Origin: Armigeres subalbatus
Lineage: Eukaryota; Arthropoda; Insecta; Diptera; Culicidae
Length of the DNA stretch: 64,000 nucleotides
Assembly: GCF_024139115.2 (NCBI RefSeq)
Contig: NC_085141.1
Span: 379,953,278-380,017,277 of the forward strand
Reading direction: 5' to 3'
The notes beneath the pieces were generated by a model that made no database searches, was not told the DNA's origin, and saw only the letters and a program-made list of their open reading frames with translations. The translations under genes and the position numbers were made by a program. Position 1 is the first letter of the stretch, and every line of letters begins with the position of its first letter. Below, in pieces: positions 12,101 to 22,732 of this stretch.

Positions 12101-12470
12101 AGGTTCTTCAGTTCATCAATTTTTGAGTTCTTCAGTTCCTAATTCCTATTGATTTTCAGTTTTTTAATTTCTGCAGCTCTCGATTCTTCAGTTCTTTTTT
12201 CCGTTTTTCTTTTCTTCAGTTCTCCAGTTCTTCAGTTCTTCAGCTCTTCAGTTCTTCAGTTCTTCGGTTCTTCAGTTCTTTAGTTCTTCAGTCCTTAAGT
12301 TCTTCAGTTCATCAGTTTTTAAATTCTTCAGTTCCTAATTCCTATTGATTTTCAGTTTTTTTAATTTCTGCAGCTCTTGATTCTTCAGTTCTTCATTTCT
12401 TCATTTCAGTGGTTCTTCAGTGTCACATTTTCTAAGGTCTTCAATTTTTCAGTTCTTCTTCAGATCAGCT
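9200..12470. repeat. Degenerate 8-bp tandem array (CAGTTCTT)n, right block
   Basis: This continues the 6.0-7.2 kb array in the same orientation for 3.3 kb. Locally purer runs (for example 11150-11240 and 12225-12290) alternate with diverged stretches. Longer duplications are visible: a segment ending CAGTTCCTAATTCCTATTGA occurs at about 12130 and 12330, and a GCTCATAAAATT segment near 9475, 10115 and 11370. Open frames of 60-165 codons are period-8 artefacts. Confidence 0.9.
9908..9983 (+). mobile_element. Short 3-prime tail of a non-LTR retrotransposon
   Basis: A non-repetitive insert inside the 8-bp array reads through CAATGTCCCAGTGGGGGATG and ends in AAGAAGAAG. A unique segment ending in a short microsatellite tail is what a severely 5-prime-truncated LINE leaves behind. 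The tail resembles mosquito RTE-type 3-prime ends as I remember them. No target duplication can be seen because the host is repetitive. Confidence 0.45.
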
Positions 12471-12474
12471 TTTC

Positions 12475-15400
12475 TCAGCGCTTCAGTTTCTCTGACCATT
12501 ACATATCCTCAAACGTTATTTTATGATCAACGACATTGGACAACTGCTTGTACTCAGTCTTTAACTCATGATAAGAACGTAACCAGAAAATTTACTTTAC
12601 CGCATAAAAGTATTCTTTATGAGTCACCAACATGCAATCTCCACGAATCCACCTCAGACAGTTGGGGTAAGCTTTGTGCTACCTCATCGACGACACGACG
12701 ACAACAAAAGTGCCTTTCCTCGACAGCATGTAGAAAACTTCAAACTAGACCTCTGGGGGAGAGAACGATGATAAACATCATTTGCAAACAACTTGTTCCA
12801 CTGCGGCTTCTGATTTGTTCCTTCTGTTTAGATAAAACATAAACATGCTTACTGACACTGCCCCCGTGGAAGGCGAAAGCTGAAAAAAAATGAGTGCAGA
12901 GAGAAAACCAGGTCCGCAACATTGTTGACGGGCGATTTATGGCTTACGGTTGGTTTCAGCCTTGGTTGGGTCACCGCGCGTGGAAGTCGGAAAATTATGA
13001 ACTTCTGACGACGCCACCGTCGGTACAAAGGAGTGTACCAGCATGAATCATCCATCATGGCCACGGGGGTCCCTTTTGCGGAAGGAAACGATTTGAGGAA
13101 CACCATTCAGCTCACGGTGGGGATCACGAATCGATAGAACCGGTGTGGTCAGCCGGTGTCCATTTTATTCTCCGAATGTAAGGTTGATGATCAATGCTAT
13201 TTAGAAGTTGTCGAAAATTCAACTGGGAGTTGAATCACAGATTTAACGTTCACTCCAGTAAGCTTTTTATTTATTAAAGGCAAAGCGTCACATTTCCATT
13301 ATATGAAAAAGAAAACCTTGCCATTCAGATGTAATGGAGGCGATTAATAGACCTACTCATGATAGACATTCACCTTCTCAGAAAAATATCTGTATCTGTA
13401 GCTCATTCAACAGATTTCGTTTAATAATTATCCCACAATTTAAAAGATGCAAAAAGCTAAAATATTTTTTATTTTGTTTATTTCCAGGTATTGAAACTGA
13501 TTCTCCAGAGATTTTTAATAAATGAGTAAGTACAAAGTCAAAAATTGCCTGAGAAACTCCACCGACTTTTATACGAATAAACGTGTTTCAAATTGTTGCC
13601 ATCAAATCAATTAAGTAATCGAAAAGCTTCCACTCGAGTCACAACTTGCTGGAACAGAAAATGTTTGCTACTTGTTGCATAATTAACTATCAGGTATTTC
13701 GTATCCAATCATCCTAATGTAGCCGAATGAAAAATCGTCAACCTCTTCCCCACCGAGTTACTCGTTCTAATTGGGTATCTTGTTGCTGTCAAATGAATTA
13801 TTTTGCCCCTTGTCAAATCTAGCTTCCGCCCAGCCTCTGTTGGAGTTTGACTAACTGTGCAACTACACCTTTTCTGCTTTTTTGCCTCCACAATCTTTTT
13901 GTTGAATTTTTCCCCATTCGCCAGTCGTTGTTTGCCACACAGCCAAAAGGTTATTTCATAACCCAAGTTTTACGATCCACTCCCAACATCTGCTGGTGTA
14001 CAAGCAAAAACGGTATAAAACAAGACAACCCTACTACCTACTTCAAGGGAGCGAAAGAAACTTCCCCAACTCCGGCAGCTTCCGCACAATTCAACCCTTG
14101 ATCCCAGGAAAGTGACCCAAGGATCAAGCGCTCACTCACTTATTAAGTCACGCAAATCCTGTGCCTGCCCCGAAAGCAGGACTTTTTAATTTCGCTAAAA
14201 CCCATTCGGAGTTTTCGGGTGGGCGAAGGTCGTCGGCTCCGTCGGCATCCGAGACCAACCAGGGCAGACAGCTCGACGTCAAAACTTTAAATAATTGTTT
14301 GACAGGTTTGTGGCCCTCGTCGCAGTCGCGTTGTCCACTTTTTGCGCGCTCTAGGAAGTTGTTCCGGAATGAGATTATTGAGCCGCCGTAATGGATTGGG
14401 GATTATGTTGTGTTTTTTTCCCAGTGTAAGGATCCACTTTTCCCACTCAACTTTAACTTCGAATCGCCAATTGAAGCAGACAGCGAAAAACTCAATTTAA
14501 TTTCTTGCAACTTGTAACTTTTGATCCGGTCGCCTTATGAAAATTGATAGCGTTCGAATGTACTGCGCCGCAAGCACTCCCCAAGGAATCCGCCAGCAGC
14601 TGGAGAAGAAATAGAGTGGATCGAGGAAAAAAAAGTATGCTTTGAACGTCTCTCCCATCCCCAGTTCGCTTCCATGCGCCTGGGAATGATTGATGGAGCC
14701 ACTCAAGCACAATATGAAATAATGAAAGGGGGCCCGGGAAAAGTCGGATCGCGAATTCGATCCACCTTGGCTTGAGACATACTTTTTTTTTCTTAAAACT
14801 TTTCCAATGTTGGAGCGAGCGGGAGGTGAACTCCCACCAATAAACGAAACGCTCGGAGGGATGAGCAATGAACCAACGGGGAAACAATCAATGAAGTTAA
14901 TGTGCTGGAAATGTTGAGCCGGAGCTCTCGACTAGAAAGGCGGAAAAAGGGGTGCAAAAGTTGACATGAAGCAACTTTTTGTGGCCACCAAAGTCAGTGG
15001 ATTTCGAACATTTTGATCCCTTGCTATCTAGTGGAAAAGTTGTTTGACGTTTGATTCCGGCGCAAATTCCCCGACGAAATCGGTGCTCTAGGAAAGGCAG
15101 GCGGCATAGAAACGTAAAACAATTTTAAATAGTTTAGCAAGTTGTGACAAATGTTATCTTTTTTTGGCATAGTTTCGAACATTCCAGTATAATGAACAGA
15201 TCTGTGAATAACGATGATTTTTAATTGTTATGTTGTCGAGACAGTATCATTCATGAGTTCTTATACCATCGAGAATTGTGATTATAAAGAAAAGCCGACT
15301 CAAATTGTACAATGAAATACATTAGTATTTCTTGTTGAGTGTTCGAAGTTTCGGGTGAAGATGTTCCTAAATTTAAAAAAAAATCAGTTTCATTTCTAGA

Positions 15401-15960
15401 AGGAGCCTTTGCCAAAAGAAATAATTTATCCTCTCTTGCAAGAATGTTCTATTTAATGTTAAGAAACTAAGTCATTTTCTGAATTCCTCATGATATTCTT
15501 AAGAATTTGAGGTGTTGAACAAATGAATTTTTGCTCTATACTCGCTGTTGCGATGATTTTCCTGTGGCTCGAATGAAACCTCCTTGACAGCATTGTCCAT
15601 TATGCAATGCTTCAAAGCTAGATTTTATTTAACATTAGTAATTAATATTTCCGTTCAACTTACAAACTAGTTTCTAATCCATGATCCAGAACAACATCAC
15701 AACTCTTAAACTATCACAATATAAACCAACATTTCAGTATGTATGTATGTATGGGCCAATAATTCCAGTCATACAGCCAGTGTTGCCAGATTCACTAATC
15801 ATTTAACTCTTCTCAACACCCGCCGATTGACCGCTTCAATTCAAAGAAGAAACAATTAACCAATTCAACCTTAGTTTGGGAATGACTTCAACCATTCACA
15901 ATGTTCTGAAATGTGAATATGTACATTATGGGGAAGATTTTGATTTGAAAAATGCATTGG
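12475..15960. other. Unique DNA, no supported gene
   Basis: About 3.5 kb of AT-rich sequence with a moderately GC-richer section (about 12850-14900). Overlapping open frames at 14492-14887 on the minus strand occur in two frames and match no family I know. A short GTAT microsatellite lies near 15737-15755. No RNA gene or clear promoter is seen. Confidence 0.45.
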
Positions 15961-15974
15961 AGATAACCACTTTT

Positions 15975-16135
15975 CTTCGATGGGACTTGAACTGAGGGTC
16001 GTTGACTGTAGCTTTATCGGCCTCAACATTAAGGCCGTAATCTTTATCTCGTACTTAACCCGTCTTTCGACTAATCGTGTCAAGAACGAGGCACTGAAGA
16101 CGACCCTACTGTTGAGGTCGTAATATGTATCTAAA
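15975..16135. repeat. Decayed inverted pair of the hammerhead-like repeat
   Basis: The minus copy (about 16012-16075) and plus copy (about 16076-16135) face each other. The plus copy keeps CTGAAGA (16094-16100) and the adjacent CGACC/GGTCG stem but reads GTAA where the core should be GAAA. The minus copy keeps only the GGCC stem and CTCGTACTT segment. Just outside it, 15981-15994 read on the minus strand contains GTTCAAGTCCCA, like a tRNA B box. Old, inactive relatives of the 7.9, 35.4 and 51.3 kb copies. Confidence 0.7.
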
Positions 16136-16184
16136 ATTCGAGTTCGAGTATGTACAGTACACACATACATACACGCATATTTTC

Positions 16185-16297
16185 CATATTCTTTCAGAAT
16201 ATTCTTTGAAACTTCCTCCGTGAGTTCCTTCGAACATTTCTTTAGTAAAACCTTGGGGAATTCCTTCAAAAAATTATCTATGCATTCTTCTTGAATC
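16185..16297. repeat. Degenerate TTCCTTC/GGAATT repeat, left of hAT insertion
   Basis: Imperfect tandem words such as TTCCTTCAAA and TTCTTTCAGAA continue beyond the hAT element at 18798. The insertion split a pre-existing array. Confidence 0.7.
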
Positions 16298-16305
16298 TTC
16301 TACAG
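16298..16305. other. Left 8-bp target-site duplication
   Basis: TTCTACAG immediately precedes the terminal CAGCGGTTC of the hAT element and is repeated exactly at 18790-18797. Confidence 0.95.
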
Positions 16306-18789
16306 CAGCGGTTCTCAACCTTTTTCTTGACTGGTACCCCTTCAAACTTATGTTTTTATTGAGGTACCCCCTTTTTTTCGACCAGAAAAAAATTATAAAA
16401 AGACCAGAAAACTAACGGGCTACGTGGCTCTCTAGAAATTTGTGTTATTCTTCGAAATTCTCCAATTCAAACTAAGTTTATAGATCAAGCTTCCAACGAG
16501 TCTTTGAGAATTTTGAGAGGTCTCCAAGCAACTTGGAAGGAGGTTCCCAATCATCCTGAAAGTAGGACTCCGTGCCTCTTTGATACAAGAATTCAAAGCT
16601 TCTCGAAAGGAGGCTTCCGAGCATCTTAAGTGGAGACTTCTAAGCATTTAGATAGGACGCTTTTCAGCCTCTTTTTTCAAGACTTCCTTGAAAGGAGGCT
16701 TCCGAGCCTCTTGAAAGCAGGCTTCCGAACCTCTTGAAAACAGGCTTCTGAGCCTCTTGGAAGCAGGCTTCCGAGCCTCTTGAAAGCAGGCTTCCAAGCC
16801 TCTTGAAAGCAGGCTTCCGAGCCGCTTGAAAGCAGGCTTCCGAGCCTCTTGAAACGAGGCTTCCAATCCTCTTGAAATGAGGCTTCCGAATCTCTTGAAA
16901 GGAGGCTTCCTAACCTCTTGAAAGGAGGCTTCCGAGCATCTTGAAAGGAGGCATCCGAGCCTCTTGAAACGAGGCTTCCAATCCTCTTGAAAGGAGGCTT
17001 CCGCGCCTCTTGAAAGGAGGCTTCCCAGCCTCTTGAAAGGAGGCTTCCCTGCCTCTTGAAAGGAGGCTTCCGAGCCTCTTGAAAGGAGGCTTCCGAGCCT
17101 CTTGAAAGGAGGCTTCCGAGCCTCTTGAAAGGAGGCTTCCGAGCCTCTTGAAAGGAGGCTTCCGAGCCTCTTGAAAGGAGGCTTCCTGGCCTCTAGAAAG
17201 GAGGCTTCCGAGCCTCTTGAAAGGAGGCTTCCGGGCCTCTTGAAAGGAGGCTTCCGAGCCTCTTGAAAGGAGGCTTCAGAGCTTCTTGAAAGGAGGCTTC
17301 GGAGCCTCTTGAAAGGAGGCTTCCGAGCCTCTTGAAAGGAGGCTTCTGAGGCCTCTTGAAAGGAGGCTTCTGAGCCTCTTGAAAGGAGGCTTCTGAGCCT
17401 CTTGAAAGGAGGCTTCTGAGCCTCTTGAAAGGAGGCCTGAGCCTCTTGAAAGGAGGCTTCCTGAGCCTCTTGAAATGGGGCTTCCTGAGCCTCTTGAAAG
17501 GAGGCTTCCTGAGCCTCTTGAAAGGAGGCTTCTGAGCCTCTTGAAAGGAGGCTTCCAGCCTCTTGAAAGGAGGCTGAGCCTCTTGAAAGGAGGCTTCCGA
17601 GCCTCTTGAAAGGAGGCTTCTGAGCCTCTTGAAAGGAGGCTTCTGAGCCTCTTGAAAGGAGGCTTCTGAGCCTCTTGAAAGGAGGCTTCTGAGCCTCTTG
17701 AAAGGAGGCTTCTGAGCCTCTTGAAAGGAGGCTTCTGAGCCTCTTGAAAGGAGGCTTCCGAGCCTCTTGAAAGGAGGCTTCTGAGCCTCTTGAAAGGAGG
17801 CTTCTGAGCCTCTTGAAAGGAGGCTTGAGCCTCTTGAAAGGAGGCTTCTGAGCCTCTTGAAAGGAGGCTTCTGAGCCTCTTGAAAGGAGGCTCTGAGCCT
17901 CTTGAAAGGAGGCTTCCGAGCCTCTAGAAAGGAGGCTTCCGAGCCTCTTGAAAGAAGGCTTCCGAGCCTCATGAAACGAGGCTTCCGAGCCTCTTGAAAC
18001 GAGGCTTCCAATCCTCTTGAAAGGAGGCTTCCGAGCCTCTTGAAAGGAGGCTTCCGAGCCTCTTGAAAGGAGGCTTCCGAGCCTCTTGAAAGGAGGCTTC
18101 CGAGCCTTCACAGCCTCTAGAATGGAGGTTTACGATCCTCTGGAAAGAAGATTTTCGGGCCTTTTGATATGAGGGTTCCGAACCTCTTGAAATGAGGGTT
18201 CCGAACCTCTTGAAATGAGATTTCCTAGCGTCTTATAAAGATGATTTCAAGCTTCTTGACAGAATTCCGAGGGAAGGGTTTCAAATTTCTTGGAAGGAGG
18301 CGGCCTCTAGAATCGCGGGATTACGAGTGTCCGAAAAGGAGGTATCTGAGCATCTTGGAAGGACGCTTATCAGCCTCTTGAAAGAAATATCTCGAGCCTC
18401 TTGAAGGGAGCTTCCAAGCTTCTTACAACGAGGCTTCCAAGTCTCTTAAAAGAAGACTTCTGAGCCTCTTGAAACGAAGCTTCCAAGTCTGTTGCCAGGA
18501 GGCTTCAACACTTTTCTCAGACACGTAGTATACATTGACGACGTTTTGTCTTTTTTATCTCTTGTCCTACAGTCCTGATTGTGGTGGACAGAATTGAAAA
18601 TTCGATTTATTGATCGCCATGCATATTATGTACGATAGAAAGTTTTAGAATAAAAAAATCTCAAAACTTAATAATACAGTTTTATCGGAATTGTGATACA
18701 TCCGCCATTACGCATTTTTATCAGAGGTACCCCCTGGGCCCAGCTAAGGTACCCCCAAGGGTACATGTACCCAAGGTTGAGAACCGCTG
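16306..18789. mobile_element. Non-autonomous hAT-superfamily element carrying a minisatellite
   Basis: The termini are CAGCGGTTCTCAACCTT and its reverse complement AAGGTTGAGAACCGCTG, with subterminal GGTACCCC words at both ends. Exact 8-bp duplications (TTCTACAG) flank it. CAG...CTG ends, this terminal motif and 8-bp duplications are the hallmarks of hAT transposons. The 2484-bp interior has no transposase; it is mostly a 23-bp minisatellite plus diverged edges (16436-16680, 18115-18520) and a short unique stretch (about 18520-18720). Movement would need a hAT transposase supplied in trans. Confidence 0.92.
16680..18115 (-). repeat. 23-bp minisatellite inside the hAT element
   Basis: The unit on the plus strand is about GAGCCTCTTGAAAGGAGG plus CTTCC, repeated about 60 times. 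Each unit contains the hairpin AGCCTC-loop-GAGGCT. Units are very uniform in 17030-18110 and more diverged to the left. Occasional 1-3-bp unit deletions (about 17430, 17570, 17825) shift phase. The minus strand lacks stops, giving a spurious 487-codon frame (16648-18111) with a 23-residue period. Confidence 0.95.
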
Positions 18790-18797
18790 TTCTACAG
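18790..18797. other. Right 8-bp target-site duplication
   Basis: TTCTACAG follows the terminal AACCGCTG of the hAT element, matching 16298-16305. Confidence 0.95.
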
Positions 18798-20150
18798 GAA
18801 TTTCTTAAGAACATATTTCAGGAATTCCTCAAGCTATTCCTTCTTAAATTCCATTCCATCTGAAATTTCTTCGGAATTTTCTCAATGGATTCCTTCCAAA
18901 ATCGATGATGAAATTTCAGAACATTCCTTCGAAGATTTCTTCTGCAATTCCTCCTTAGAAAAATTACTTCGCAGACAAATAAAAAAAATCGAAAGTTTGA
19001 AAAAATAATTCCTGAAATGTCTTCGGAGTTTCCCTCAGGGACTCCTTTTAAATTTCCTACAGAAATACCTCCAGGAAAACTTCCGAAAATTCTGTATGGA
19101 ATTCTTCTGAAAATTTTATTGAAATTTTCTCCAGCATTTCCCTCCGGAATTTCTCTGAAAATTTCTTTGGGTATTGCTCTACGTTTTCCTTAAGGAATTT
19201 ATTCGGAAATTCTTTTGTAGACGCATTTGGAAATTTCATCATCAGGTTTCCACCTTACGGAAAATGTTTAATGAACTACATACAAAATTGATTCAGGAGT
19301 TCCTTCAGAAATTATTTCCAGTAATTCCTCAAGCGATTCTTTCGAAAAATCTAAGAGAAAATTCATTCAAAGTTTCTCTTAGGAGTTTCTTAAGAAATTC
19401 ATCAAGGAATTCTATCAGTCTAAAAGACTTCTTTCAGAAATTCCTGTTGGAATTCTTCGAACATTCCTTCGGAAATTTTATTAGAAACTCTTTCAGTACT
19501 TCCTTTAGAAATTCTTTCGGGCATTTCTTCAGAAGTTCATTCATTCGAATCTCTTCCGAGAATTATTCGGATTTAAGGATTCATTCGGAAATTTGTAAAT
19601 TTTGTTTAGGATTGTTTTTTATTTTGTGTTAGAAACTCCTCTGTAACATTCATTCAGAATTTCTATAGGAAAGTATGTCGTTCTGTAGAAAAAAATACGG
19701 AAGAATTCTTCCAAACAAAATTCCTGGAATGACTCCTGCAGGGATTACGGAAAGAATTTCTTGCGAAATTTTGAATGGTGTATTGAAGTTTTCAAAAAGT
19801 TTCTGGAGTATTTTGTGGAGAAATTTTCGAAAAAATACTTGGAATACTCGGAGAAATTTTTCGATGAACTTCTTAGGGAATTTCCAAAGGAGAACCATAA
19901 AAAAAAATCTATTAGAATTTTCAAAAGAATTTTTGCAGAATTTATCAAAGAATTTTCTACTCGAAGAAATATTTATCTAAGCTCCCGATAAAATTCCTTG
20001 AAATCTCCTGCATTTCTTTTGGAATTTTTTTTCAGGAACTCCTGTAGAAATTCCTACGACATTTTTTTCAGGAATTTCATTTAGAGTTTCTCCAGGAATT
20101 CCTACGAAAGTTGCTTCAATAATTCATTCAGAAGTTTCTCCAGGATTCAT
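18798..20150. repeat. Degenerate GGAATTCCTTCAGAAATT-type array
   Basis: Long stretches of loosely periodic TTCCTTCGGAAATTC and AGGAATTCCT words occur on both strands. They include many short palindromes (GGAATTCC, GAAATTTC), so the array has no consistent strand. Overlapping open frames on both strands (for example 19174-19632) are repeat artefacts. Confidence 0.75.
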
Positions 20151-20910
20151 CAAAGCTGGCGGGATACCAGTTTAATTTTCCGGAAAAAATTTTGGCGTGC
20201 ATTTTGAAATATCAGGAAAAATATTCAATTTGGTATGTCACGTGCCCCATTGTGCCTCAGTTTAACTCCACCAGTGATACTTTATTAATGTTTTGAACGT
20301 GAAAATAGTATTGAATCAGCATTTATTATTATTAAATCAATCGAGGGATTATTGAATCGTTTAAACGTGTGTAACCTAATCACAAGTCGGCACCGATAAG
20401 AAAACAAATCAACAAATCTTGGCGATCTTCGAAAGCGTCTTCGACGTTTAAGTCAAAATCGGTGAGAAATGTCATATTTTTAAATCCGGCGTTTTTTTAG
20501 AGCATCTTCGACAACACAAGCCGAAACCGATGAGCAAATCCTTCAATTCGGCGCTCTTCTAGATGGTAATACTATTTGCCTACTGTAAACAGTAATTGTT
20601 GTTGAGTTTTCTGTGCGTGTATTCCTGAAATATCCTGAATACAAAATCTTATCGTAGCCTTGGGTAAAGGAAAATTCTATCAATTAACGGATCATATTCA
20701 AGGAACCAGTATTGGATGCAGAACGATCCGGCGATCATAGAAGTGTTTGGTTCTGCTTGGTGCGGTCGCTAAATTGGCAAATTACTGCGCGTTCGATAGT
20801 ATTTATATTGGCGCAGACGGTCACACCATTTATAACCCAACGATACCTTCCCATTAACAAATGTTACTTCTTGTGATTTTTATGGAGACGCAGAGATAAA
20901 CACGGTCTGT
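20151..20910. other. Unique sequence, no gene seen
   Basis: AT-rich DNA between two repeat blocks. Two partly similar ATCTTCGA segments (about 20421 and 20500) are the only internal echo. No coding or RNA feature is supportable. Confidence 0.5.
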
Positions 20911-20914
20911 AAAT

Positions 20915-22165
20915 ATGGCCGAAAGTCATTTGGCCGAATAGGACATTTGGGCGAATTGGAATTGGTCTAATAAAACCATTGACCAAATGAGACATTTGAC
21001 CCAACATGTGAGAAATGAGTAGTAGTAGGACATATGGCCGAAAAGGTCATTTAGCAGAAAAGGATATTTGGTTGAATTGGACATTTGGCCTAGTTGGACA
21101 TATGACCGAATAGGACATTTGGCCGAATAAAACATTTGACCAAATGAGATATTTGACCCAACATATGAGAAATGAGTAGTTAGACCTCTGACTTCTCACT
21201 TCACACTACTCCTTTTCACAGTGAGAAGTGAAAAATCAGGAGTGATACGCTTCACTTCTCACTCCTCATTTCTCACTTCTCGCTGTGAAAAGTTATAAGC
21301 ACAAAGTGAGTAGTAAGACGTCTTACTGCCTCTTCGCACTACCAACTTTTCACAGTGAGAAGTATGAAATGGAAAGAGAGACGTCTCACTCCTCATTTCT
21401 CCAACTCCTTACTGTGAAAAGTGAGTAGTGCAAAGTGAGAAGTGAGACGTCTCACTACTCACTTCTAAATTCTCACTTTTCACAGTGAGCAGTGAGAAAT
21501 GAGAAGTGAGTTGTGAGACGTCTCACTTCTCACTCCTCATTTCTCACTGTAAAAAGTAAGAAGCGCGAAGCTAGTACTGAGACATCCCACTACTCACTCA
21601 CGCTTCCCACTTTTTACATCTCATTTTTCACTCCTCATTTCTCATTTCTCACTGTGAAAAGTAAGTAGTGCGAAGTGGGCAGTGAGACATCTCACTACTC
21701 ACCTCGTGCCTCTCACTTTTTACAGTAAGAAATAAGAAATGAGGAGCGAGAATTGAGACGTCTGACTTCTCACTCCAAATTTCTCACTTCTCACTGTGCA
21801 AAATGAGAATGAGTAGAATTCTCACTTAGTTATACTCACTTTTCACAGTGGGAAGTGACAAATAAGTAGTAAGAAGTAAGTGTCTCACTTTTCACACCTC
21901 ATTTCTCACTTTTCAAATGACATATTCGGCCAAATGTCCTACTCGGCCAAATGACATGTTCAGCCAAATGATCCGTACAACCAAATAACCTTTTCGGCCA
22001 AATGACCTTTTGGGCCTAATGTCCTATTCGGCCAAATATCCTATTCGGATAAATGTCCAAATCGAACAAATGTCCTATACAGCCAAATGTCCTATTCGGC
22101 CAAATGCTCTATTCGGTCAAATGACCCTATCGGCCTGATGGTCTGTTCGCCAAAATGGTCTACTT
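20915..22165. mobile_element. Foldback element with 17-bp satellite arms (copy 2)
   Basis: It has the same design as the 7.2-9.2 kb element. A plus-oriented 17-bp array (TTTGGCCGAATAGGACA type, about 20915-21170) is followed by a large centre of GAGACGTCTC palindromes (about 21170-21905). A minus-oriented array (TCCTATTCGGCCAAATG type, about 21906-22165) ends it. Here the arms are short and nearly equal, so it is almost symmetric. No coding capacity. Exact ends are unresolved. Confidence 0.75.
21170..21905. repeat. Palindromic TCTCAC/GTGAGA block
   Basis: Alternating GTGAGAAGTGAGACGTCTC and CACTTCTCACTCCTCATTTC segments with repeated CTTTTCACAGTGAGAAG hairpins, in roughly 60-bp sub-units. 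Many units are self-complementary, so single strands could form a chain of hairpins. It belongs to the same family as 8690-8890. Confidence 0.9.
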
Positions 22166-22370
22166 CATCTTCTTCCATGGCTCTACAGTCTACATTCCAA
22201 CTGGAACTTGGCCGACTTTTCAACTTAGTGTTCTTTTAGCATTTCCTCAGTTATTAATTGAAAGCTTTTCTATGCCCGCCATTGCATGAGTATATATATT
22301 GAGTGGCAAGTACAACGGATACACTATGCCCAGGATGTCGAGAAAGTTTTCAACCTGAAAACATCCTAGA

Positions 22371-22649
22371 CACGTTTGCAGAAAAGCCATCAGAATCCGA
22401 GTACCAACCTCCACCGCGGTTAGCTCTTTTTTCGCAAATTGAATATCTTTCGGATGCTTGATTTTTTTTTGCCCAATCATCTCATGTGCTTTACTGTTGT
22501 ATATCCACAGCCAAGTAACAGTACACAACAGTAAAGCACATGTGGAGATTGGGCAAATCAAGCATCCGAAAGATATTCAATTTGCGAAAAAGAGAGCTAA
22601 CCGCGGTGGAGGTTGGTACTCGGATTCTGATGGCTTTTCTGCAAACGTG
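22371..22649. repeat. Near-perfect palindrome (about 125-bp arms)
   Basis: The left arm (22371-22500) begins CACGTTTGCAGAAAAGCC and the right arm (22525-22649) ends GGCTTTTCTGCAAACGTG. The loop is only 24 bp (22501-22524). Mismatches are few, mainly in poly-T and CTCATGTG/CATGTGGAG positions. A tRNA-like sequence begins 11 bp beyond the right arm. Probably part of one SINE- or MITE-like unit that duplicated head to head. Confidence 0.85.
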
Positions 22650-22659
22650 ACCTTTAAGT

Positions 22660-22732
22660 GGTCTTGTTGTGTAGGGGTTATCACGCCTATCTAGAGAGTA
22701 GGAGGTTGAGGGTTCGTGTCCCTCCAAGACAC
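22660..22732 (+). tRNA. tRNA-like sequence (tRNA pseudogene or SINE head)
   Basis: A full cloverleaf can be drawn. The acceptor GGTCTTG pairs six of seven with CAAGACA. The D arm is GTG/CAC around AGGGGTTAT. The anticodon stem is CCTAT/GTAGG with loop CTAGAGA (anticodon AGA at 22693-22695). The T arm GAGGG/CCCTC is perfect around TTCGTGT. A- and B-box-like promoters are present. AGA would be serine, but there is no long variable arm, so a genuine tRNA-Ser is unlikely. A tRNA-derived SINE head is the better reading. Confidence 0.6.

Noticed and set aside
14492..14887. Two overlapping minus-strand frames of 123 and 131 codons
   Set aside because: Same interval in two frames, with low-complexity poly-Lys or poly-Phe stretches from A/T runs and no domain signature.
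16648..18111. 487-codon open frame on the minus strand
   Set aside because: It is a 23-residue periodic translation of a 23-bp minisatellite inside a hAT element. Other frames of the same array are also open.
19174..19991. Frames of 67-152 codons on both strands
   Set aside because: They arise from the degenerate palindromic GGAATTCC/TTCCTTC repeat.
22660..22732. Functional serine tRNA gene
   Set aside because: Anticodon AGA but no long variable arm, one acceptor mismatch, and its setting beside a palindrome suggests a SINE head or pseudogene.
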